Assembly: GCA_947568835.1 (NCBI GenBank)
Contig: OX387610.1
Coordinates: 14,613,001-14,677,000, forward strand
DNA: 64,000 nt
Source of the DNA: Protonemura montana
Taxonomy: Eukaryota > Arthropoda > Insecta > Plecoptera > Nemouridae
Direction of reading: 5' to 3'
Shown here: positions 56,801 to 64,000 of the stretch, piece after piece
How positions within the stretch are numbered: position 1 is the first letter of the stretch
Layout: each line of letters begins with the position of its first letter
Notes under the pieces: generated by a model
The model's input: only the letters and a program-made list of their open reading frames with translations
Told to the model about the DNA's origin: nothing
Database searches by the model: none
Translations under genes and position numbers: made by a program

Positions 56801-59448
56801 ATAACCTACACTCAACGATGAAACCGAAATAACGGAACATGAATCACTTAAAATAAAGTACAGAGTGTACTTATTATTATTAGGAGTAGATTAGCTTGAA
56901 ACCTGTTGAAAGTACAAGCGTAAGAGAACGTACTGGTTATAAAAAGTAGCCTGCATCATGGCGGTTTATCTCCAATCATAATGTCCAAAAGACGCTTGTA
57001 ATTTAAAACCCACGACCGCAACTAAATTTCCCCTCCGTGCACGCAGGTGATCTTCACGTTCGGGATCCTGGCTGGCGTGTCGTTGACGATCGCGGGCAGC
57101 GTTCTACGCAGCCAGCAGCGTGGCGGCGACCTCCTCGTGCTCGTCTACATCGGGTGCATGACAGCGATGGTCTGCTCGCTGCTGCTCTCCGTGCAGTGCT
57201 GCGTGCGGAGAAACGTGAAGAGACGGAAGCGATCCATGCGGAGCCAGCGAAACCAACGGCGGGTGGCGCACACCTCCGAGATACCCATGCAGGTCGGTAC
57301 AGCGCGCCAGGTGATGCAGGTCGCGTCATTTGCATGCCTCCGCATGCATGGGTATCTAACCCATGCACCCATGGGTATCATGGGTATTATGGGTATCTGG
57401 GTATCTGACCTAGTGCAAGTCGAAGTTCTGGGATTATGGTTCTCGCCACCGAAGTTAAGCAACACTACACTAGGTCAGGTATTAGAAAAGTGACCATCAT
57501 ACACATGACCAGTTCTGTTCGGGAGAGAGGTTGGAGGGATGAAAGTTAAGCAACACTGCGCTGGGTCAGGTATTGGATAGGTGAGCATCATACACATGAC
57601 CAGTTCTGTTTGGGAGAGAGGTTGGAGGGATGAAAGTTAAGCAACACTGCGCTGGGTCAGGTATTGGATGAGTGACCATCATAAACACGACCAGTTCTGT
57701 TCAGAAGAGAGTAGGCCAGTGCCACAAGACCGGTTGGCAAACATATTGCTGTTAAAAAATACAAGTCCAATCTCAGACAAGTCACCTTGTGTAAGTCAAG
57801 TGTACGTACACTTTTCAGCTCTTCTTCTTATTGCATCAATCTCGTGCAATTTGTCTTTGGTGTAGATAACTGAGTTTTTGTATTGCTTTATTTTGCTTTA
57901 CAGTGGTTTGTGGTTTCTTTATGGGGCTTTATGGTTGGATGACATCAGTAAATGTCGGGTTACAACGACCACGCCAACCAAGTTTGCTGTTGTGACATTA
58001 CCACAAAACTTTATTGCTTAAAACCTTGGAAACACACCAATCATTTCCCATTAACTTTCTAATGAAAAAAAGTCACCATCTAAATCTTTATTTTACTATC
58101 TTTAATTCCTTTCTACTTGTAACACTTTCACAAACAAAAGCAGATTCTGCTTCTGGTAATTTTGTAAACACGTTGTCGTCTATTTGCTGTTTAACCGAGC
58201 GGTCTTTTTTCAGGACATGGGAACGTTGAAAGTAATGCAAGGGCCAATGGCGCGAGGAGACCTGGCCGTAGGAAGCCATCGACAGCACCAGCAATACCAA
58301 CCTTTGCTCATGCACATCGTGCAGCAACAGCAACAAGGCAACGCTGCTGTCGTGGTGGACAACCTGCCTCAGCAGCAGTACCACCACACTGCAACCTATA
58401 GGTAGGTGACGTGTTGGTTTCCCAGAATTTTTACATGTATTTCTTGTGAGACACACTTTAAGGTTGGTACTACCAGAAAAAGCTGACTGGAAGCTAGAGC
58501 TAGAGTGGTGAGAGTGGGTGGCACGGGATTTTAACGACCAGTTTTAAAATATTCACTTAAAGAAGTTAACATTAGCTTTTTCAGTAGCATAGGTGCCAGC
58601 AGAAACAATAACAAATCACTTTCTTAAAGTACCACTTCTCCAATTTTCACTTAAGTTAGATAAAATCTTATTTAAGTTGCAAACGCTTGCAATGCGTGGG
58701 GTATTTTATTATTATAAACACTATTTTTGTAGTGTATAAAGTGTTTATAGAAATATTATCATTGAGATGGTTAAAGTGTTCATTCATTCAAGTTTTGCTT
58801 CTCATGGCTAATTTCACTAACATCAGATTAAACTTAGTTTCGGTCCAAGATTTCATTTTCTCGCAATCAACATTTTGTGAATTTAGGCAACGTACTCAAA
58901 ACAAGAAAAGAAAAATAGTTTTCAGCACAGAGTTATCAAACGGCATGTTTTTGATATAACGTTACAGTTTTGTCGGGTACTGTTTTCTTTGAAGTCGAAG
59001 AGATTTTATAAATTTAAACCTCTATCAGTCCAGGTTCAAATTTGAAAAGGAGACGAGCACGAAGAGGAAATGTCCACAAAATTGTAACGGAAGGGTGTCT
59101 TCTTGAATGAATTGTAAATTTCCATTATTTTTTATCATTTGTTTAACTGTCATTGTTGAAGTTTTTCAAAATATCAGAAAATCTAAACAAATTAATTTGA
59201 CTTTTGACTCAAGTTAAGCTTTCACTTATTCAGCATCTTGGCTACTCAAAAACAGAAACAGACAGAACTATTATAAATCACACCACGGCATTATCACGCA
59301 CCTAACCCTAACTTCTGACATTCACAGGTCTGGCAACACGACAGACACGTCTGGCTTCGTCGGACGGATGCTCGATGTTTCTCGTAGTGGTACTCCCTGG
59401 TGGCGGAGACACGCAGAGATGGCGCCACACGTTGAATCAACACACTGA
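47856..59448 (+). CDS. Unrecognised two-helix membrane protein with His/Gln-rich N-terminus, six exons
   Basis: Exons 47856-48094, 52111-52316, 56054-56277, 57047-57292, 58214-58401 and 59328-59448 give 1224 nt (407 residues plus TGA) with consistent phases. An in-frame TGA at 47853 fixes ATG 47856 as the start. The exon begins after TTTTATTGCAG (47831), so a 5' untranslated exon lies upstream. Residues about 30-75 are His/Gln/Asn-rich (HHQQHHQQHH). A Ser/Pro-rich stretch follows, then CGGHCVACETFCYY, helix 1 (VIFTFGILAGVSLTIAGSVL, about 224-243) and helix 2 (LLVLVYIGCMTAMVCSLLL, about 252-270). A basic cluster (RRNVKRRKR) and a Gln-rich tail complete it. Cytoplasmic ends and membrane residence are inferred. 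The exon 4 end is uncertain: in-phase donors also exist at 57311 and 57320, after CAG. No family was recognised. Confidence 0.75.
48103..48765 (-). mobile_element. 5S-SINE fragment containing a 36-bp x 13 tandem array, abutting a splice donor
   Basis: The SINE 3' end (inverse of AACACCACTAAT) starts within about eight bases of the exon 1 donor GTAATT at 48095. The body core is degraded (GTCCTTTGTGCCGG instead of the GGAAGGGACGTTAAG core). Then GAGAGGTTGATAAGCAAGGC plus GAGTGAAGTTGCTGTC repeats about 13 times at 36-bp spacing (48296-48765), drawn from a segment present once in other copies. No 5S head remains. Long ORFs (186-211 codons) are period artefacts. Confidence 0.85.
49452..50135 (+). 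mobile_element. Family B element with seven 60-bp units, in intron 1 of the two-helix protein gene
   Basis: Starts GAGTTGTTAGGTATGTCAGG. Units lie near 49526, 49586, 49646, 49706, 49766, 49826 and 49886. The 3' module is more diverged than in other copies (ATCAATCGTTGGATACGC, GTCATTTGGTGGTTATTTTT). Confidence 0.85.
50136..51635. other. Intron 1 sequence, no feature recognised
   Basis: No supported exon, RNA gene or repeat. A GC-rich spot is at about 50515-50585. Confidence 0.45.
51636..52012. mobile_element. tRNA-derived SINE family T1, rearranged copy
   Basis: It has an inverted tail fragment (TATTATTATGAACACTAAAA...CTCTCAAAAATTGGTATCC) at about 51640-51690, and a forward leader and head (GTGAGTATTCACAGCCTCGTGGTTCTACC, then TGTAGCTCAATTGGTTGGCC and AGGGTTCGATTTCCC) at about 51807-52000. 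The tail and head are in opposite orientations, suggesting two fragments or an internal inversion. A 15-bp inverted pair, TTAGAGAAAATAATA and its partner, lies at about 51835-51870. Confidence 0.6.
52553..55178 (-). mobile_element. 5'-truncated Jockey/CR1-like LINE in intron 2 of the two-helix protein gene
   Basis: Reading the minus strand, endonuclease-domain remnants start at about 55178. A reverse transcriptase frame ends at 52705, and the element finishes with AATAAACATATATACATACA, a polyadenylation-like signal plus a short CATA repeat typical of non-LTR tails. The 5' half (ORF1 and most of the endonuclease) is missing, the usual result of incomplete target-primed reverse transcription. 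Inserted antisense to the host gene. Confidence 0.9.
52705..55143 (-). CDS. Endonuclease (C-terminal part) plus reverse transcriptase of the LINE, open but N-terminally truncated
   Basis: 812 open codons; the first codon is GTG and no true start survives. The end of the endonuclease domain is seen in LPTRITETSATLIDHIYIRD. RT motifs follow in order: ITPIPKVCHPKQHKDLRPIT, YSRAFDTINHPLLIKLL, SGVPQGSILAPLLFTIYTAD and KIKQFADDTQIYYSF, whose FADD carries the catalytic aspartates. A C-terminal region with LNIKQREHITPGIRRAGWL follows. The uninterrupted frame suggests recent insertion. The truncation leaves it unable to move by itself. Confidence 0.88.
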   Translation of the reverse strand: MPASICQCSSKFITKFLRENNLVQIIKLPTRITETSATLIDHIYIRDVNPVIGTEVLDMTSILDEKGQGITDHHLVSCTLRYHKTKNPRRSWTGRNYRGINIQMLEEYTNNMPWEEIYNTEDINEKVKTLNSHIINVADIFAPIKFMSTSKRSTPWLTGTIQIMIKLKDDALKKFKRNNLTAAWKYYAELRNYTNGAVHREQQAYIVSTLLKCKKDPKKFWNNLEKWDIHSKRGGEQQDIPEELSDPDQLNSYYIEAAGQHTVKAEIIDSCTGTTTDHNTKTTLNFQPISTSDTLKIIQTIKTNATGIDGISLKMIYLSLPACAQAITNVINNSMSTGKCPDLWKIGLITPIPKVCHPKQHKDLRPITILPTMSKILEKAVHKQLSEHVEKNNILPDTQSGFRKNHSTTTVLLDVSDDILRAMEAAEVTSLILLDYSRAFDTINHPLLIKLLSNICSEGATQEWFTSYLTRRSQSVVVKHGTTQKQSSLLNIPSGVPQGSILAPLLFTIYTADLPSIIKGCKIKQFADDTQIYYSFKPQDTPAALAVINSTLADILKWSSERALIINPSKTVSLLFGTNTQRAKTMELNFKITIDGTDIKLSDNARNLGLIMDSNLNYAAHVTSLRNKARFKLRSLYRFKAILPPTAKIILCDSLILSQINYCALVYGPGITKNNFKHLQKIQNSCARYSLNIKQREHITPGIRRAGWLKMAERLKLQALCTIHRTLVTGKPDYLKRKLNKRSDLHDINIRSKGQISTQHHRTKKYCASFTHFGTSLYNLLPEKTKTYGPEKFKKEVKKMYQLEDEKSDLQA
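55565..55890 (+). mobile_element. tRNA-derived SINE family T1 with two tandem heads
   Basis: The leader GTGACGTGATATAGCGTCAC...GTATTCACAGCCTCTTGG leads to two heads of GTCCAAGTAGCTCAATTGGT plus GCAACACCCGCGACAGGTG, about 52 bp apart. The second continues to GGGTTTGAGTCCCC, then GGGCATCAATTTTTGAGACG and TAATAATAAAATAAA. The orientation is opposite to the seven-head copy at 31480-31995. Confidence 0.78.
56385..56817. mobile_element. Foldback element family A, copy 2
   Basis: Arms and loop as in copy 1 (TAGGTAGAGAAACAACGTCA, CGATATTTCTCGTAGGTTAA, TCAATCGTTGAGGTAAACAT), ending CTACACTCAACG. A small extra block, TTACTAGTTACTACTTAAG, sits in the left arm. No target duplication was found. It lies in intron 3 of the two-helix protein gene. 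Confidence 0.8.
57398..57720 (+). mobile_element. 5S rRNA-derived SINE, tandem heads only, body missing
   Basis: The first head is the most 5S-like stretch in the window: GTTCTCGCCACCGAAGTTAA, then GCAACACTACACTAGG. Two 91-bp-type units with TATTGGATAGGTGAGC and TATTGGATGAGTGACC follow. The sequence breaks into the tail-like AGTAGGCCAGTGCCAC at about 57710, so the body is deleted. It is in intron 4. Confidence 0.75.
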
Positions 59449-59529
59449 TTGCCAATCAGAAGATAGGGGTCCGCTCGATTTTCAAAACCCTGACGATATT
59501 CTGCCACTTTAGCCTTATTCAGAGCAATG

Positions 59530-59860
59530 CTGTAAATCTTTTAACAAAAACTATTTCAACTGTGTTTTGAATGCTAAGTAAAGAGCAACTAAATTTTCCA
59601 ACGTTTCGTAGACACCGAGAGAAGAGAACCACCTCAGGTTGTAGATTACATTTTAGGTAATTGTTATAATTTTGTGTGGTTCTTTTGTTATCGGAAAATT
59701 GTCAGGCCTGCTTTTACCCTTAATAAAGTAACAGGTACAAGTTACGAAACCTTGGGAAATTTAGTTGTCCTTTACTAAGCATTCAAAACCCAGTTGAAAT
59801 AGTTTTTGTCAAAACTAGTGCTAAGTTCACATCAAGTAGACATGAGTCTAAGAACAAACA
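59530..59860. mobile_element. Foldback element family C, copy 6, in the 3' UTR region
   Basis: The arms TTTAACAAAAACTATTTCAA and the inverse TTGAAATAGTTTTTGTCAAA, with CAACGTTTCGTAGACACC, GGTAATTGTTATAATTTTGT and CCTTAATAAAGTAACAGG inside. It lies 80 bp after the stop codon of the two-helix protein gene, and its AATAAA (about 59721) is the first one past that stop. The right end extends further than in other copies (ACTAGTGCTAAGTTCACATC, AAGTAGACATGAGTCTAAG). Confidence 0.8.
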
Positions 59861-60447
59861 TAATGTAAAACTTGCTTCTATACAACTTGGGATGCATGTT
59901 ATTGTTTCACAGATAAGAGTGAAGTTAGGTCGATAAGAAAATGACGGTACATTTCTTATTGCTGCCAACTGGTTCTTAATTTATTGATCTGTAAGAACCT
60001 GAAATCTCACATCATTGCAAATCTTACAGCTGGGAACAGATCCTAGAATTTTACTCTTCCGTTCAGTGGTAGCTTGGCGATCGCGACGAAATGGAAATCG
60101 AAGAAACTTGTTCATTTTTTGTACATATTGTTATATTTTATTTATACGAAGACGTAAGTTAATGCTTCTAATGTGGGAAACCGAACCGTGTCGCCGTCAT
60201 CTAGTCGAAGATCGTGTGTTGGCACACCTGAAGCTTGTGGACACGGTCCTATGTAAATGATCAAATGTAAAATAAAACTTCCGATTTATGTACTTTTTAT
60301 TTCCTGTCGAAAGAGATTATGTGCATGGAAATGTTTAGCGTTTTGTTAAGGGTCGAATTAAGATTGGTCACCTGGATTCCTTCTTGCTTGCTACTTTTAC
60401 TGTTGGCAAGTTTTTTCAATTTGCATTTTCAAAAAATTGGAAAAAAT
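59861..60447. other. Unassigned DNA, no gene recognised
   Basis: An AATAAA at about 60271 is an alternative polyadenylation signal for the upstream gene. A short ORF at 60015-60260 ends just before it but has no motif and no splice support. Confidence 0.35.
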
Positions 60448-61655
60448 TGGGGAGTTGAATGCAACCCCCTGTTTTTGTCTCAGATTATTAATAAGGGAGT
60501 TATTCTAGTTTTAATGTTTAAAATCAAGGTAGCGGCTAAAGTATGATGTTTACGCAAAATCCAAATAGCCCGTCGTGTTCGGGGGTGCAAACTACCCCTT
60601 AGACCACAGTATGGGCGAATCTTCAAAAATCAAGAAAAAACGTAAGGGGTTAGTCCATTGATTTTTTCAATATTTTTTCAGTGTAAAATCAAGTGATGGA
60701 TTTTGACCCGCGAGGGGTGTCAACAGGGGTAGAATTTCAAGGGGAGTTGAATGCACCCCTCTGTTTTTGTCTCATATAAATATTAAGGGAGTTATTCTAG
60801 TTTTAAAATTAAAAATCAAGATAGCGGCTAAAGTATGATGTTAACGCAAAATCTAAATAGCCCATCGTGTTCGGGGGTGCAAACTACACCTTATACCACA
60901 GTATGGGCGAATCTTCAAAAATCAAGAAAAAACGTAAGGGGTTAGTCCATTGATTTTTTCAATATTTTTTCAGTGTAAAATCAAGTGATGGATTTTGACC
61001 CGCGAGGGGTGTCAACAGGGGTAGAATTTCAAGGGGAGTTAAATGCACCCCTCTGTTTTTGTCTCAAATAAATATTAAGAGAGTTATTCTAGTTTTAAAA
61101 TTAAAAATCAAGATAGCGGCTAAAGTATGATGTTAACGCAAAATCTAAATAGCCCATCGTGTTCGGGGGTGCAAACTACCCCTTGGACCACAGTATGGGC
61201 GAATCTTCAAAAATCAAGAAAAAACGTAAGGGGTTAGTCCATTGATTTTTTCAATATTTTTTCAGTGTAAAATCAAGTGATGGATTTTGACCCGCGAGGG
61301 GTGTCAACAGGGGGGGGGGGGGATTTCAAGGGGAGTTGAATGCACCCCTCTGTTTTTGTCTCAGATAAATATTAAGGGAGTTATTCTAGTTTTAAAATTA
61401 AAAATCAAGATAGCGGCTAAAGTATGATGTTAACGCAAAATCTAAATAGCCCATCGTGTTTGGAGGTGCAAACTACCCCTTAGACCACAGTATGGGCGAA
61501 TCTTCAAAAATCAAGAAAAAACGTAAAAAACGTTAGTCCATTGATTTTTTCAATATTTTTTCAGTGTAAAATCAAGTGATGGATTTTGACCAACGAGGGT
61601 GTCAACAGGGGTAGAATTTCAAGAGGAGTTGAATTCACCCCCCTGTTTGAACCTG
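60448..61655. repeat. Tandem repeat of about 292-297 bp, four full units plus a partial
   Basis: Units start at GGGGAGTTGAATGCA, about 60448, 60741, 61033, 61330 and (partial) 61622. Each contains AGATAGCGGCTAAAGTATGA, CGTGTTCGGGGGTGCAAACT and ATTTTGACCCGCGAGGGGTG. Units 2-4 are nearly identical. The third has a G homopolymer expansion at about 61311-61321. Confidence 0.92.
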
Positions 61656-61759
61656 CGATGGAAACTTATCTTGTTTTTCTTGATTTCCCTCTGAGAATCC
61701 TCCGAGTTCCTCGACTCCCAACGCCTGGGCTATAGACATGACGTAAGCACACACGTGTA

Positions 61760-62770
61760 CGATAAGTTGCCTACACATCAGGATTCACTGCTACATGGGA
61801 TTTATTTATATCTTGTTTTATTTACTTCCTGCAAAAGATACAAGACAATGGAACGGAGGAGAAACGGGGCCGGGTTCGTATCCCGCTTGGTACACTATTT
61901 TGAACTAAGAAACAATCACCTACCAAGATTGTTAGAGTATTGTCATGCAACTCTCGCCATCCTCCATAGCGTCCGTTTGGCGGCGAGTGAAGATCGCTCT
62001 CGTGCCCAGCGCCAGGATGCAGAGGGTCGCTGGTTCGTATCAGGTAAGTCACGTGTCTGTATTAAACTGCAGGATATGTGTCAATCGTTACAGAGAAAAC
62101 TTTCATCTACTCTCCATGGTGAACTGAGATCTCCTCTAGGTGCTGTTCAAGTACATGTTATATCCTCCCCTCCGGCACAGCGTCTCAGTAGCAGATTGGT
62201 CAGGTCACTTCACTGTGTGCCCATAGAAATATAACTGCGTTCGAGTCCCGTCTTCTGTAATTCATATATCTCTTATTTCCCAATGGAATACATCTAGTCA
62301 CGGTGGATGATTGGAAGAGTCGCTACTCTGCTAGCATCTCCTGACGAGACCGGGTTCGGATCCAGCTCGCTCCGCTTTTTGTTCTTCAGAGAGTAGTAAC
62401 AGTAATTTGTTCAGAGTGACAGATTGCATCAAGTATTTGATAACAAATCAATCGGATGGTATGCGTCCTCGTAGCACAGCACGGTCGGGAGATTCAATGC
62501 GTGGGGTCCGCAGTTCGCTTCCCGGAGCCTCCAAGTTTTGTCTATCAGAGTCCTCCACCTGGAACATAGTTTAAGTGAAGGGATGGGGAGAGAAGATCCG
62601 AATTATAATTTTGAATATTTTTTTTTTACTAAGTCCAAAAGCAAAGGAATATATACGACTTCCACCACATAAATATCATCAGAGCAGTGTGGCTCAATGG
62701 TAACGAGCTAGCTTCAAAGCTGGGACAGGAATCCTATTCGTGGGTTCGAATCCGGCCAAAGTATATCTTT
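61760..62770 (+). repeat. Cluster of six degenerate tRNA-like segments
   Basis: B-box-like motifs, all on the plus strand, are GGGTTCGTATCCC (61872), TGGTTCGTATCA (62031), GCGTTCGAGTCCC (62237), GGGTTCGGATCCA (62352), CAGTTCGCTTCCC (62511) and GGGTTCGAATCCGG (62742). Several have an A-box-like partner 35-55 nt upstream (CTCAGTAGCAGATTGG, CGTAGCACAGCACGG, GTGGCTCAATGGTAAC). The stems do not pair well enough for canonical tRNAs, and the intervening sequences differ from each other. Confidence 0.5.
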
Positions 62771-62786
62771 TGGGAACGGCTAAAGA

Positions 62787-62788
<2 letters not shown>

Positions 62789-62825
<37 letters not shown>
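62789..62825. repeat. Poly(T) tract of 37
   Basis: Directly downstream of the last tRNA-like segment. It may be a reversed poly(A) tail or a Pol III stop tract that has expanded. Confidence 0.7.
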
Positions 62826-62826
<1 letters not shown>

Positions 62827-62944
62827 TGCGGACAGTGAAATGGTTACGTGTTTTTGGAATACAAATGAATGTTAAAGCAAAATTTATTTTTTATTTTTAA
62901 TCATAGCAATACATTTCATTATCACACACAGCAACAAAGTCACA

Positions 62945-63214
62945 TTTGAAAAAACTACTTTCAACTAAGTTTTTTGAATGCTAAGTGAAGCACAAATCAT
63001 TTTCCCAAAGTTTTGCAACTTATGCCTTTTACTTTATCAAAGGTGAAAGCAGTCCTGACATTTCTCCAATAACAAAAAGAACCACAAAAATATAAACAAT
63101 TACTTTTAATTTTAAAATTACTTTAACAATTACTGTGGGTAAACGTTGGGAAAATTAGTTGTTCTTTGCTTAGCATTAAAAAAACCAGTTGAAAAGAGTT
63201 TTCTCAAAACTCGT
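62945..63214. mobile_element. Foldback element family C, copy 7
   Basis: AAACTACTTTCAACTAAGTT...TGAATGCTAAGTGAAG at the left and TTGTTCTTTGCTTAGCATT...CCAGTTGAAAAGAGTTTTC at the right, with CTTTTACTTTATCAAAGG and AACAAAAAGAACCACAAAAA inside. It is diverged and ends directly against the next element. Confidence 0.7.
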
Positions 63215-64000
63215 AGGTCATTCCATGTCAATTCAACCAATTTATTTGGAAAATTGACAGTCACCTCTTAGAAGTCGATCAAACTTGGTACGATGGTGAC
63301 CACATAATTTCTATTGTTGCGCCGCTTTTCATTCTCAAAATGCGTCGGCTGTAGTTGAGATAAATTAATGAAAAACAATTTACTTGAAAGGTATTGAAAT
63401 TTTGTATCATAAAACATAAATTGGAGGAGTTAAATTTTTATTTGTTTTACCCCAATTATCTTTCAAAGTGGTATTTTTATATTCTTGGAAAAACTCTATT
63501 CGATAGCTATTAGTGTGAACTCCAAGAGTGGGACAGCGAGGGAATTTTGAGATAAAAGTTAAAAAGTACGCCGTGTGTGAGTAATTGCATGTTTTTACAT
63601 ATGTTTACGCATATGGTTAAAGTCCACACAAAATCAACACATCATAAAACCTGACCAACTTTTATGTGAAATAAAAGTACGCTTACGCATAAAGTAGGCT
63701 TGGGACTTTCAGTCATTTTTTTTAAATTTTGTCCCACACCGTTCATGCGCAGTAGCAGTCCAAACTTGAGCACTTTTCAGTGTTTTGGTTCGTCTTCCAC
63801 AATGTTTGGGCTTCTAGCTAACGACCCGTTAAAGATAACGGAAAAATAAAAACACCAATGCGGTAAAATCCAATCTCTATTGACCACTCAACGCAATCGC
63901 AAGAACTTCTATTCGTGCGAAAGAAATGTACGCGCTTAAATTTGCATATATTACACAGAGTATGGAGCACCACTCATAATAGAGATAAATTCGCATCGTA
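63215..64000. other. Possible element whose tip resembles the 4.1-kb transposon, running out of the window
   Basis: AGGTCATTCCATGTCAATTC at 63215 shares GGTCATTCCATGT with the transposon end at 2102. A further loose match (GTCGATCAAACTTGG against ACCGACCCAGATTTTG) is weak. No ORF or opposite end is seen before base 64000. Confidence 0.3.

Overview
The window is nuclear DNA from an invertebrate animal. It has spliced genes with GT-AG introns, long introns, non-LTR retrotransposons, Pol III-derived SINEs and many foldback elements. A degenerate GTTAG pentamer run near 26.2 kb resembles the arthropod TTAGG telomere repeat and hints at an arthropod, but no species can be named. Four host genes can be assembled. 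The three spliced ones give exon sums divisible by three with consistent phases; the fourth has a single coding exon.

Layout. Bases 1-7.7 kb hold a six-exon, minus-strand PMEL/GPNMB/TMEM130-type membrane glycoprotein gene. Its fourth intron carries an apparently intact 4.1-kb DNA transposon with about 0.47-kb terminal inverted repeats and an 860-residue DDE-like protein. At 8.2-11.4 kb is a four-exon NUDT6-type Nudix hydrolase (minus). About 0.5 kb away it faces a single-exon CEPT1/CHPT1-type phospholipid phosphotransferase (plus, 11.9-13.0 kb). From 13 to 47 kb no host coding gene could be recognised. This part holds a truncated LINE, copies of a 5S rRNA-derived SINE, tRNA-derived SINEs, three non-autonomous element families (here called A, B and C), a short dispersed repeat (D) and several minisatellites. 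From 47.86 to 59.45 kb runs a six-exon plus-strand gene for an unrecognised protein of about 407 residues with two membrane segments, with a Jockey/CR1-like LINE and more SINEs in its introns. The last 4 kb holds a 292-bp tandem repeat, a cluster of degenerate tRNA-like segments and the start of an element whose tip resembles the 4.1-kb transposon.

The most distinctive feature is repeated internal tandem amplification inside dispersed elements. The 5S-SINE shows three different amplified segments in different copies: a 91-bp promoter head, a 15-bp piece x29 and a 36-bp piece x13. A tRNA-SINE carries seven tandem A-box heads. Family B elements carry the same 60-bp unit 1, 4, 6, 7 or 8 times. 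Family A foldbacks appear to be inverted duplications of the 3' module of family B. All family comparisons were made by eye within this window. Superfamily placement of the transposon and expression of the genes could not be tested.
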